Of a DNA stretch of 64,000 nt, positions 9,014 to 17,066 are shown in pieces. Numbering within the stretch: position 1 is the stretch's first letter; every line of letters starts with the position of its first letter. The translations under genes were made by a program, and so were the position numbers. The DNA is from an uncultured Oscillospiraceae bacterium (lineage in GTDB: Bacteria; Bacillota; Clostridia; Oscillospirales; Acutalibacteraceae), in the NCBI GenBank assembly GCA_900542575.1, contig UQOE01000008.1, forward strand, positions 9,355 to 73,354. The letters run 5' to 3'. The notes beneath the pieces are model-generated. The model searched no databases. It had not been told where the DNA came from and worked only from the letters and a program-made list of their open reading frames with translations.

Positions 9014-9277
9014 ATGTATGTTAAAAGCGTAAAGGTTCAGAATCAGGTTGGTTTACATGCCCGTCCGGCTACGTTCTTCATTCAGAAAGCGAATGAATTC
9101 AAGTCCTCTATTTGGGTAGAGAAGGATGAGCGCAGAGTCAACGCAAAGAGTCTTCTCGGTGTTCTCTCCCTTGGCATTATGGGCGGCACTGAAATTAAAA
9201 TCATGGCCGGCGGCTCCGACGAGGAAGAGGCAGTCAATGCCCTCGTTGAGCTGGTTGAGTCTGGTTTCGCAGAGTAA
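9014..9277 (+). CDS. ptsH: Phosphocarrier protein HPr
   Basis: An 87-residue protein. His15 in VGLHARPAT is the phosphate acceptor from enzyme I, and Ser46 in NAKSLLGVLSLGI is the HPr kinase site used in Firmicutes carbon catabolite repression. The histidine rules out Crh. The ATG at 9014 has GTGAGGGA upstream. It is monocistronic, with its own strong promoter and terminator, and is not linked to enzyme I here. Confidence 0.96.
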   Translation: MYVKSVKVQNQVGLHARPATFFIQKANEFKSSIWVEKDERRVNAKSLLGVLSLGIMGGTEIKIMAGGSDEEEAVNALVELVESGFAE

Positions 9278-9305
9278 ACATAGAAGCAAATATTTCGGAT
9301 ATGCT

Positions 9306-9342
9306 GGACACTGCAGAGAACATCTTTCTGCAGTGTCCTTTT
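9306..9342 (+). terminator. Intrinsic terminator after ptsH
   Basis: A perfect 12-base stem, GGACACTGCAGA (9306-9317) with TCTGCAGTGTCC (9327-9338), followed by TTTT. Confidence 0.9.
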
Positions 9343-9370
9343 GCAGTTTTCAGAAACGGAGGCGGCGAAT

Positions 9371-11221
9371 ATGGAAAATCCTGAAATGCGTGCACTCCGG
9401 GAACGCTCCATGCGCCTGCCCATGAGCCCCGGGGTCTATATTATGAAAGACGGCAGGGGACAGATCATCTATATCGGCAAGGCGAAGGTACTGAAAAACC
9501 GGGTCAGCCAGTATTTCGGCTCCCAGCACAACCACAGCGAAAAAGTGCGCCGCATGGTGGAAAATGTCCGCAGCTTTGACTACATTCTCTGCGGCAGTGA
9601 GTTTGAAGCCCTGATCCTCGAGTGCAGCCTGATCAAGCAGAACCGCCCCAAGTACAACATTCTTCTCAAAGATGACAAGGGGTACAGCTATCTGGAAGTG
9701 ACCGGCGAAGACTGGCCCCACATGCGGCTTGCCCGGCGGCGGGAGGACAACGGAAGCCGATACCTGGGCCCATACATCAGTGCCTTTGTGGTCAATGAGT
9801 CCCTGGATGCGGCGCGGAAAATCTTTCAGCTGCCGGACTGCAATCGGACTTTTCCCTGCACCGGAGCCAATCGGAGGCCCTGTCTGAACTACCATATGGG
9901 CTTCTGCAGCGCACCCTGCGCCGGTAAAATCAGCAGAGATGCCTACCGGGACAGCGTCGACGAGGCGGTCCGGTTCCTGCGGGGCGGTTCCAAACCCTAT
10001 CTGGAGGAACTGGAAAAACGGATGGAGGCCTACTCGGAAAATCTGGAGTTTGAAAAGGCCGCAGAGGTGCGGGACCGCATGCTGGCTATTAAGCGGCTTT
10101 CGGAGAAGCAAAAGGTCATCTTCGAGGGGGCGGAGACGGAGGATGTCTTTGCCCTTGCAAGGGAAGACGAGCGCATCTGCTTCAATGTCCTGCGCTTCCG
10201 CGACGGCATGCTGACCGACTCGGAGACCTATTTTGCGGAACTCGAGGAGTCTCTGGAAAACACCCGCGCCGAAATGCTGCAGCGCTACTATTCCCTCCAT
10301 GAGGACGTGCCGCCCCGGGTCATTCTGGACGGCTCCTGCGGAGAGGATACGGAGCTGCTGGAACAGTGGCTCACGAAACTTGCCGGCCGAAAGGTCACGC
10401 TGTTTGTCCCTCAGAGAGGGCGCAGCTATGAGCTTGTCAGCATGTCCAAGAACAACGCCTATGAGAAAATGGCGCAGACCCATAAGCACGCCAAAAACGA
10501 TACCGCGGTCATAGAGCTCGGCGAACTGCTGGGACTCCCCAAGGTGCCGGATGTCATTGAATCGTATGATATCTCCCATACCGCCGGAGCCGACGCAGTG
10601 GGTGCCATGGTCGTGTTTAAAAACGGTATTCCGGACCGCAGCTCCTACCGCAAGTTCATCATCAAAGAGGCCCAGGGCGGCGACGACTACGGCGCCATGC
10701 GAGAAGTCCTGACCCGTCGGTTTCAGCGGTATCTGAACGAGAGGGACCCGGCTGACCCGAACCCGTCCGGATTCGCGCGGAAGCCGGACCTCATCCTCAT
10801 GGACGGCGGCCTCGGCCAGGTTCGTGCGGCGGAAGAGGTACTGGAAGTGCTTGGGCTCTCCATCCCGGTCTTCGGTATGGTGAAAGACAGCCGGCACCGG
10901 ACCCGCGCCATCACCTCGGAGGGCGGAGAGATTACGATTGCCCAGTCCCGCAAGGTTTTTGCACTGGTCACCGGCATCCAGGATGAGGTGCACCGCTCCG
11001 CTATTACCTACCACCATGAGCGGCACAATAAGAAGGCCAAACACAGTGAGCTGACGGATATCCCCGGTATCGGCCCGAAGAAGAGCGACATCCTGCTGCG
11101 GGAATTCGTCACAATGGACGCCATAAAGCGGGCGGATATTGATACACTGGCGCGGACGCCAGGCATCAGCAACCGGGACGCCGTCAACATCAAAAAGTAT
11201 TTTCACTATGAGAACGGCTGA
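9371..11221 (+). CDS. uvrC: Excinuclease ABC subunit C
   Basis: A 616-residue nuclease of nucleotide excision repair. The GIY-YIG domain is at the N terminus (GVYIMKDG and IIYIGKAK), a UVR domain follows at about 200-235, then the RNase H-like domain and C-terminal helix-hairpin-helix repeats (IPGIGPKKSDILL, TPGISNRDAVNI). The ATG at 9371 has GGAGG eight bases upstream. Nothing is missing compared with the E. coli enzyme of 610 residues. Confidence 0.96.
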   Translation: MENPEMRALRERSMRLPMSPGVYIMKDGRGQIIYIGKAKVLKNRVSQYFGSQHNHSEKVRRMVENVRSFDYILCGSEFEALILECSLIKQNRPKYNILLKDDKGYSYLEVTGEDWPHMRLARRREDNGSRYLGPYISAFVVNESLDAARKIFQLPDCNRTFPCTGANRRPCLNYHMGFCSAPCAGKISRDAYRDSVDEAVRFLRGGSKPYLEELEKRMEAYSENLEFEKAAEVRDRMLAIKRLSEKQKVIFEGAETEDVFALAREDERICFNVLRFRDGMLTDSETYFAELEESLENTRAEMLQRYYSLHEDVPPRVILDGSCGEDTELLEQWLTKLAGRKVTLFVPQRGRSYELVSMSKNNAYEKMAQTHKHAKNDTAVIELGELLGLPKVPDVIESYDISHTAGADAVGAMVVFKNGIPDRSSYRKFIIKEAQGGDDYGAMREVLTRRFQRYLNERDPADPNPSGFARKPDLILMDGGLGQVRAAEEVLEVLGLSIPVFGMVKDSRHRTRAITSEGGEITIAQSRKVFALVTGIQDEVHRSAITYHHERHNKKAKHSELTDIPGIGPKKSDILLREFVTMDAIKRADIDTLARTPGISNRDAVNIKKYFHYENG

Positions 11222-11223
11222 AA

Positions 11224-11252
11224 TTGACAAAGGTCGAACCATGGTGCACAAT
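11224..11252 (+). promoter_or_regulatory. Possible promoter for rsmD-coaD
   Basis: A consensus TTGACA at 11224-11229, a 17-base spacer and CACAAT at 11247-11252, immediately after uvrC. The -35 box is perfect and the -10 is fair. Confidence 0.45.
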
Positions 11253-11295
11253 AACGGTGAGTAATCGAGAATTCATACAGAAGGGAATCCAGAAT

Positions 11296-11850
11296 ATGAG
11301 AGTCATTACGGGCTCTGCGCGGGGTACCCGCCTCGCGGCGCCGGAGGGCCGTGACGTGCGTCCGACCACCGACAAGGTCAAGGAGTCCATTTTCAATATT
11401 ATCCAGTTTGAACTGGAGGACCGCAGGGTGCTGGACCTGTTTGCCGGTTCCGGGCAGCTGGGCATCGAGGCTCTGAGCCGCGGCGCCGCAGAGGCGACGT
11501 TTGTGGACAGCAGCGAGCGCTCCCTGAAATTCGTCCGTGAAAACCTGGTGAAGACGCATCTGAATGACCGTGCGTCCGTCCGCCGGAGCGAGGCAAAGCA
11601 GTTCCTGCTCACCACAGCCGGGCAGTTTGACGTAGCACTTTTAGACCCGCCGTACCATTTCGGCATTCTGAATGAAGTGCTTCCTCTGCTGGAGACGAAG
11701 ATGTCAGACAGCGGCGTCATCGTCTGTGAGACGGCATCGGACGAACCTCTTCCGGAGACGCTGGAGCGGTTTGCCGCTGCGCGGACTTACCGCTATGGAA
11801 AAATCAAGCTGACCGTCTATCGGCCGAAGGAGGAAGATACCAATGCCTAA
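11296..11850 (+). CDS. rsmD: 16S rRNA (guanine966-N2)-methyltransferase RsmD
   Basis: A 184-residue Rossmann methyltransferase with DLFAGSGQLGIEALSRG for S-adenosylmethionine and the catalytic LLDPPYH. The ATG at 11296 begins the family start MRVITGSARG and follows AGAAGGGA; a longer reading from 11224 adds 24 residues unlike the family. It overlaps coaD by eight bases, the usual rsmD-coaD pair. Confidence 0.94.
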   Translation: MRVITGSARGTRLAAPEGRDVRPTTDKVKESIFNIIQFELEDRRVLDLFAGSGQLGIEALSRGAAEATFVDSSERSLKFVRENLVKTHLNDRASVRRSEAKQFLLTTAGQFDVALLDPPYHFGILNEVLPLLETKMSDSGVIVCETASDEPLPETLERFAAARTYRYGKIKLTVYRPKEEDTNA

Positions 11851-12349
11851 CGCCATCTGCCCGGGCAGTTTTGACCCGGTGACCAACGGTCATCTCGACG
11901 TCATTGAGCGGGCTTCCGCCCTTTTCGACCATGTCACTGTTGTGGTCATGACCAATTACCGAAAAGCGGGGCTCCACACATTTACCGCAGAAGAGCGGAA
12001 GGAGCTCATAGAAAAGAGCATTACGCATCTGCCCAATGTCGAGGTGGACATCTCCGACGGCCTGCTCGCCGAATACGCCCGGGAACACAATATTACGGTT
12101 GTCGTCAAAGGGCTGCGGGCGGTCACCGACTTTGAGGACGAATTTCAGCAGGCCATTGCCAACCAGCACATGAATCCGGAACTGGAGACCGTCTTCCTGC
12201 CGTGCAGCCAGCAGAACATGTTCTTAAGTTCCAGCCTGGTCAAGCAGATCGGCACGCTGGGCGGCGATATCACCGAATTTATTCCGTCTGCTGTCGCAGA
12301 CGATATCATCCATCGCTTAAGGAGGGAAGTCTCAAATGCCACAGATTGA
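11843..12349 (+). CDS. coaD: Phosphopantetheine adenylyltransferase
   Basis: A 168-residue enzyme catalysing 4'-phosphopantetheine plus ATP to dephospho-CoA. PGSFDPVTNGHLDVI (residues 6-20) holds the TxGH nucleotidyltransferase motif, and the tail SSSLVKQIGTLGGDI is diagnostic. The start lies inside rsmD and its end overlaps the following coiled-coil gene by 14 bases, so three genes are tightly coupled. Confidence 0.95.
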   Translation: MPNAICPGSFDPVTNGHLDVIERASALFDHVTVVVMTNYRKAGLHTFTAEERKELIEKSITHLPNVEVDISDGLLAEYAREHNITVVVKGLRAVTDFEDEFQQAIANQHMNPELETVFLPCSQQNMFLSSSLVKQIGTLGGDITEFIPSAVADDIIHRLRREVSNATD

Positions 12350-13235
12350 AGACTTTTTGCAGGAAATTGAGGACGTCCTGGACGAGGCACGCTCGGTCCC
12401 GTTCAGCTCCGGACGCGTCAGCGTCGACCCGGATGAAATCCGGGATATCCTGGACGATCTCCGGGATGCACTCCCGTCGGAAATCCGCGAGGCAAAGGTC
12501 ATTGCCTCCGAGCGGAAGGATATCCTCTCCCGTGCGCAGGCCGATGCCGCCAAGACCGAGGAAGATGCCCGCTCCCGCAGCGACGCGCTGATCGCCGAAT
12601 CGCAGAAGAAGGCGGACGAGACGGACGCCAGGACCGAGGAGGAGCGGCAGAAGAAACTGGCCGCCGCGGAAGCGGAGGCGAACAAGATTGTAGCAACCGC
12701 CCAGAAAGAGGCCGCAGAACTGGTCACCAAGGAGAGCGTCGTCAAGGACGCGGAGGCCAAGGCCGACAGCATTCGCCGCGAATCAGAACAGTATATTGCC
12801 GACATGAAAAAGCGGGCGGAGGCTATGATGAGCCAGACGAAGCAGTCCTCCGACGAAATGCTCGCGGAAGCCCGCTCCCGCTCTGAGAGCCTGATGGCGG
12901 AGGCAAGCCGGCGTGCTCAGGAGACGGAGGCCAATTCGACGCAGGAGGCGCAGGCCCGTGTTCAGCAGGCCAGCGAGTGGGCGCAGAACGCCACCAACAG
13001 CACCTCTGCCTATGTCAATGAAATCGTCAATGAGACGGAGAAAAATCTCGCCAGGAGCCTGAGCGAGATCAAACGTCTCCAGGCGCAGATCCAGACGGCC
13101 AACCAAAACCTGCAGAGCGACCTGGGCCGGCCCGCCCGTTCTCCGGAACAGAAGGCCAAGTCCGCTGAGCGCGCACGCGCTGCAAAGTCCGAACAGCAGG
13201 ACTACGGCAGAAATCCGCACCGCTATTTTAAATAA
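12336..13235 (+). CDS. Coiled-coil protein, DivIVA/ATP-synthase-B-like, unknown function
   Basis: A 299-residue, very charged protein. Residues 1-60 form an acidic head (DPDEIRDILDDLRDALPSEI), residues 60-250 an almost unbroken Ala/Glu/Lys coiled coil, and the tail is basic. Proteins of this kind lie just after coaD in many Clostridia and are often labelled ATPase without nucleotide motifs; none is visible here. There is no signal peptide or membrane segment. Resemblance to the divIVA gene at 55701 is in composition only. A structural role at the membrane or septum is a guess. Confidence 0.7.
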   Translation: MPQIEDFLQEIEDVLDEARSVPFSSGRVSVDPDEIRDILDDLRDALPSEIREAKVIASERKDILSRAQADAAKTEEDARSRSDALIAESQKKADETDARTEEERQKKLAAAEAEANKIVATAQKEAAELVTKESVVKDAEAKADSIRRESEQYIADMKKRAEAMMSQTKQSSDEMLAEARSRSESLMAEASRRAQETEANSTQEAQARVQQASEWAQNATNSTSAYVNEIVNETEKNLARSLSEIKRLQAQIQTANQNLQSDLGRPARSPEQKAKSAERARAAKSEQQDYGRNPHRYFK

Positions 13236-13247
13236 ACAGAGTCAAGG

Positions 13248-13275
13248 GGCACCGCGCGGAACGCGGTGCCTTTTT
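13248..13275 (+). terminator. Intrinsic terminator after the coiled-coil gene
   Basis: GGCACCGCG (13248-13256), loop cggaa, CGCGGTGCC (13262-13270), then five T. Confidence 0.92.
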
Positions 13276-13286
13276 CAGGAGATCCT

Positions 13287-13994
13287 ATGAGAATTGACAA
13301 AGCTATTGCCTCCCAGGGGGCCTTCTCCCGCAGCGAGATCAAGAAACTGATCCGCAAAGGGGAGGTCAACGTCGACGGACATCCGGTCCGGGACCCGGGT
13401 ACCGATGTAGACCCCGAGCAGAGCACCATCCGGGTTGCAGGGAGTCTGCTCCGATACCGGGCCCATCTGTACCTCATGCTCAATAAACCGACCGGCGTCG
13501 TCAGCGCGACGGAAGACCGGAGCCAGCGGACCGTCCTGGATCTTGTGCCGGAGGAGCTGTACCGCGGCGGTCTGTTCCCGGCCGGCCGTCTGGATCTGGA
13601 TACCACCGGCTTCGTCCTCCTGACCGACGACGGCGCCTTTGCCCACCGCATCCTCTCACCCCAGAACCATATCTGGAAGACCTATGTTGCTTCACTGGCG
13701 CACGCGCCGAAGCCCGGAGAACTGCAGCCGCTTCTGGACGGGATTCGTCTGCGGGACGGCACCCGCTGTCAGCCCGCCAAGGTGCACATGCTGGACGATA
13801 CCACGGTGGAAATCCGCATCTGCGAGGGGATATACCACCAGATTAAGCGGATGTTTGCCGCGACGGGCAACCATGTGGAGCGGCTCCACCGCACCGCCAT
13901 GGGCGGTCTCCCGCTCGATCCGGCCCTGGCGCCCGGGGACTGCCGGGAGCTCACAGCAGAGGAAATGAAACGGCTGACCGAACCTTCTTCCTGA
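13287..13994 (+). CDS. rsuA: Pseudouridine synthase RsuA family (16S U516 type)
   Basis: A 235-residue enzyme with an N-terminal S4 RNA-binding domain (RIDKAIASQGAFSRSEIKKLI) and the catalytic loop PAGRLDLDTTGFVLLT, whose aspartate attacks uridine. The start at 13287 has CAGGAG. Length and order fit RsuA (231 residues in E. coli). Related RluB/RluE enzymes are the main alternative, so the exact target base is not certain. Confidence 0.88.
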   Translation: MRIDKAIASQGAFSRSEIKKLIRKGEVNVDGHPVRDPGTDVDPEQSTIRVAGSLLRYRAHLYLMLNKPTGVVSATEDRSQRTVLDLVPEELYRGGLFPAGRLDLDTTGFVLLTDDGAFAHRILSPQNHIWKTYVASLAHAPKPGELQPLLDGIRLRDGTRCQPAKVHMLDDTTVEIRICEGIYHQIKRMFAATGNHVERLHRTAMGGLPLDPALAPGDCRELTAEEMKRLTEPSS

Positions 13995-14030
13995 AATTCG
14001 GACGGAAATTCTGTTTTTTTGAATTCTATA

Positions 14031-14059
14031 TTGTTATTTCTCATTTTCTTGTGTATTAT
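14031..14059 (+). promoter_or_regulatory. Probable promoter of the PucR-type regulator
   Basis: TTGTTA (14031-14036), 17 bases, TATTAT (14054-14059). It lies in an AT-rich 208-base gap (13995-14202) with no gene; the leader would be about 140 bases. Confidence 0.45.
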
Positions 14060-14202
14060 AAATAAGAAGATAGTAAATAAATTGTTCAAAAAGTACAGAA
14101 GCAAATCCAATTTGCCTAAAAAAATCAAGCTGATTTCGGCATAATATCTAAACAAATAATTCTGGCTTGGGGACGGCACACAGCCGGCAGGAGGAATGTA
14201 AT

Positions 14203-15288
14203 ATGGCAAACAAACTGTTTCAGGGAGTTATTCATCAGCTGAGAGACGCAGTCGACCGCACAGTCGGCGTTGTAGACGAGAATGGCGCAGTCGTCGCATG
14301 CAGCGACATGGAAAAAATAGGAGAACAGATTAAGCTGGAGGGGAAAGATATTCTGACCTCTTCGGAACCGGTCAGCTACGACGGCGTCACCTATTATGTC
14401 TTTGACTCCCGTATGAAACATGAATATGCGGTTTTTGTCGACGGAACGGACGACCTCTCTTCCAAATACGCCAAAATTCTGGCCGTCTCCCTCGGCAGCA
14501 TCAAACAGTTCTACGACGAGAAATATGACCGCTCCAACTTCGTCAAAAATGTCATTCTGGACAACATTCTGCCCGGTGATATTTACATCAAAGCACGGGA
14601 GCTCCGGTTCAACACCGACGCCACCCGCGTCATCCTGCTCATCCATATCAACGGCGGCGAAGATGCTACGGTGTTCGATGTCATTCAGAACCTGTTCCCG
14701 GACCGGAACAAGGACTTTGTCATCAATATCAGTGAGACCGACATTGCACTGGTCAAAGAGGTCAGCAGTGACATCGAGCCGAAAGACCTTGAGAGTCTGG
14801 CCCACTCCATTGCCGACGCCCTGAGCTCGGAATACTACATCAGCGCCCAGGTCGGCATCGGTACCGTTGTCTCCGGCATCAAGGACCTCTCCCGCTCCCT
14901 GAAAGAGGCGCAGGTTGCCCTGGAAGTCGGCAAGGTTTTCGACACCGAAAAGGACATTATCAGCTACGACAATCTCGGTATTGCGCGCCTCATCTACCAG
15001 CTTCCCACGACCCTCTGTGAGCAGTTCCTGGAAGAGGTCTTCAAGCGCGGCTCCATTGACAGTCTGGACCAGGAGACGCTGTTCACCATTCAGAAATTCT
15101 TCGAGAACAACTTGAACGTCTCCGAGACATCCCGGAAGCTGTTTGTCCACCGCAATACGCTGGTCTACCGTCTGGAGAAAATTAAGAAAATCACCGGACT
15201 GGACCTCCGTGAATTTGACGACGCCATCGTCTTTAAAGTAGCTCTTATGGTTAAGAAGTATCTCGACTCTACCCCGACCAAGTTTTAA
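14203..15288 (+). CDS. PucR/CdaR-family transcriptional regulator
   Basis: A 361-residue cytoplasmic protein. The C-terminal 55 residues are a PucR-type helix-turn-helix (SRKLFVHRNTLVYRLEKIKK). The middle (about 135-260) resembles the GGDEF-like domain of CdaR/PucR regulators, and the N terminus (DAVDRTVGVVDENGAVVACSD) looks like the sugar-diacid-recognition fold. The ATG at 14203 follows GGAGG. The ligand is unknown. It stands alone before a terminator and ftsE, an arrangement I recall from other Clostridia but cannot check here. Confidence 0.82.
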   Translation: MANKLFQGVIHQLRDAVDRTVGVVDENGAVVACSDMEKIGEQIKLEGKDILTSSEPVSYDGVTYYVFDSRMKHEYAVFVDGTDDLSSKYAKILAVSLGSIKQFYDEKYDRSNFVKNVILDNILPGDIYIKARELRFNTDATRVILLIHINGGEDATVFDVIQNLFPDRNKDFVINISETDIALVKEVSSDIEPKDLESLAHSIADALSSEYYISAQVGIGTVVSGIKDLSRSLKEAQVALEVGKVFDTEKDIISYDNLGIARLIYQLPTTLCEQFLEEVFKRGSIDSLDQETLFTIQKFFENNLNVSETSRKLFVHRNTLVYRLEKIKKITGLDLREFDDAIVFKVALMVKKYLDSTPTKF

Positions 15289-15298
15289 TGGTATAATG

Positions 15299-15345
15299 AA
15301 AGCTGCTGTCAGACAGACCAGGTTCTGTCGGCGGCAGCTTTTTCT
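15299..15345 (+). terminator. Intrinsic terminator before ftsE
   Basis: AAAGCTGC (15299-15306) pairs with GCAGCTTT (15334-15341), with an inner stem AGACAGA/TCTGTC, followed by a T-rich run. Confidence 0.8.
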
Positions 15346-15367
15346 ATTTTCAGCTGCAGGAGTTATT

Positions 15368-16135
15368 ATGATCGAATTTCGAAATGTCTCAAAGGTATAT
15401 GAGAACGGAACGCACGCGCTGCACCATATCAATCTCCGCATTGGCCGCGGTGAATTTGTCTTTATTGTGGGGCAGTCCGGCGCCGGCAAAAGTACCTTTT
15501 TAAAAATGATCATGCGGGAAGAAGTCCCCACAGAGGGGTCCATTCTCGTCAACAACTATGATCTCACCAGGATGAAGGAAAAGGAGATTCCTTATTTCCG
15601 CCGTACGATGGGCATTGTGTTCCAGGACTTCCGACTTATCCCGAAGATGACCGTCTTTGACAATGTTGCATTTGCCATGCGGGTCATCGGGGCCGAAGAA
15701 GAGGAAATCCGAACCCGCGTCCCCTATGTGCTGGAGCTGGTAGGCCTCTCCGGCAAGGAATCGTCCTATCCGGACGAAATCTCCGGCGGCGAACAGCAGC
15801 GCACGGCACTCGCCCGGGCGCTGGTCAACAATCCGACAACGGTCATCGCCGACGAGCCGACGGGCAATGTGGACCCGGAGATGTCCATTGAAATCGTCTC
15901 GCTTCTGGACAAAATCAATGAGAACGGCACAACGGTTATTATGGTGACGCATGCCCACGACCTGGTACAGAAGTTCCATCACCGGGTCGTCATGCTGGAC
16001 CGGGGCCGCATGGTAAAAGACGTCCCGGACGGCAGCCTGCTGGCCAGTTTCCGTCCGGACCTGGTGCCGGAACCCGCACCGGCCCCGGCACCCGACTACG
16101 CCAAATATCTGGAAAAGGAGGAGTTCCATGGCTGA
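15368..16135 (+). CDS. ftsE: Cell division ATP-binding protein FtsE
   Basis: A 255-residue ABC ATPase with Walker A GQSGAGKST, signature ISGGEQQRTALARAL, and Walker B TVIADEPTGNVD. With FtsX it transmits ATP hydrolysis across the membrane to activate a peptidoglycan hydrolase at division. The ATG at 15368 has GGAG; longer readings would include the terminator. A proline- and alanine-rich linker (about 225-245) extends the usual 228-residue length. It overlaps ftsX by eight bases. Confidence 0.95.
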   Translation: MIEFRNVSKVYENGTHALHHINLRIGRGEFVFIVGQSGAGKSTFLKMIMREEVPTEGSILVNNYDLTRMKEKEIPYFRRTMGIVFQDFRLIPKMTVFDNVAFAMRVIGAEEEEIRTRVPYVLELVGLSGKESSYPDEISGGEQQRTALARALVNNPTTVIADEPTGNVDPEMSIEIVSLLDKINENGTTVIMVTHAHDLVQKFHHRVVMLDRGRMVKDVPDGSLLASFRPDLVPEPAPAPAPDYAKYLEKEEFHG

Positions 16136-17066
16136 TACGGTCCTGAGAAAACGCCGTCCCAATCTCCGCTATCTGACCCGCGAGGGCGCACGCAGTATCC
16201 GCTCCAACCGTCTCATGTCCGTGGCCTCCATTGTGGTTCTGACCAGCTGTCTTCTGCTCATCGGACTCGGGGCGCTGCTGTTTGCCAATATCAACGTCGC
16301 TCTGAAGGGCATTCAGAGCCAGAATGTCATTATCGCATACCTCGACGACGGAATCAGCCGGGAAGAGGCCGCTACGGTGGGACAGGACATCCGCATGATT
16401 CCGGATGTCGACCACGTAACCTTTGTCTCCAAAGAGGAGGCCTATCAGCAGCAGCTGAAGAGCCTGGGGGAAGATGCCGACGTCATGGACGGGCTGGACA
16501 GCAATCCGCTTCCGGACTCCTACGAGGTCACGCTGAAATCCCTGGACCGCTACAGCAGCGTCGAGACACAGCTGCGTGCGGTGAACCATGTACAGAAAAT
16601 CCGCGGAAATTCGGAGCTCGCCTCCAAAGTCCGCTGGGTCCGCAGCAACGTCAGCGCTGTCAGCATTGGCGTCTTTGTCCTGTTGCTTCTCGTCTCACTG
16701 TTTATCATTGCCAATACCGTCCGCGTTACGATGTTTAATCGCCGCAGGGAAATCAGCATTATGAAGGCGGTCGGCGCCACAAACTGGTTTATCCGCTGGC
16801 CATTTCTCGTCGAGGGCATGATCATCGGCGCGGGCTCCAGCGTGGCCGGCGTTCTGCTGGTCTGGCTGGTCTATGGGCTGAGCATGCGCTCGCTCCGTAC
16901 CGTCTTTGAACTGCTTGGCAGCCAGCCCATCCCGTTCTCCCACGCGGTCGGATGGCTGTTCCTCGGTTTCCTGGTCATCGGAATGCTGGCCGGCGTGCTC
17001 GGCAGTTCTCTTTCCATGGCACGCTATCTCAAAGAACAGGGGAGTGTGGTAAATGCAGACACGTAA
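16128..17066 (+). CDS. ftsX: Cell division permease-like protein FtsX
   Basis: A 312-residue membrane protein. The first membrane helix is at about 28-52 (SVASIVVLTSCLLLIGLGAL), a roughly 120-residue extracellular domain follows, and three helices fill the C-terminal half with the FtsX/MacB-type motif near 205-215. The ECD recruits the hydrolase encoded next. Its stop lies inside the M23 gene, so ftsE-ftsX-hydrolase are translationally coupled. Confidence 0.95.
   Translation: MADTVLRKRRPNLRYLTREGARSIRSNRLMSVASIVVLTSCLLLIGLGALLFANINVALKGIQSQNVIIAYLDDGISREEAATVGQDIRMIPDVDHVTFVSKEEAYQQQLKSLGEDADVMDGLDSNPLPDSYEVTLKSLDRYSSVETQLRAVNHVQKIRGNSELASKVRWVRSNVSAVSIGVFVLLLLVSLFIIANTVRVTMFNRRREISIMKAVGATNWFIRWPFLVEGMIIGAGSSVAGVLLVWLVYGLSMRSLRTVFELLGSQPIPFSHAVGWLFLGFLVIGMLAGVLGSSLSMARYLKEQGSVVNADT

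Noticed and set aside
9014..9277. Crh instead of HPr
   Set aside because: Position 15 is His, not Gln, so PTS phosphotransfer is possible.
9350..11251. A 633-codon minus-strand open frame opposite uvrC
   Set aside because: It covers the uvrC frame exactly, has no ribosome site and no recognisable domain.
15292..15297. A TATAAT box just before the ftsE terminator
   Set aside because: No acceptable -35 box lies 16-18 bases upstream, and a transcript would start inside the terminator hairpin.
14125..15555. A 476-codon minus-strand open frame opposite the PucR-type regulator
   Set aside because: It is antisense to a recognised gene and runs through the ftsE terminator and promoter region; no domains are seen.
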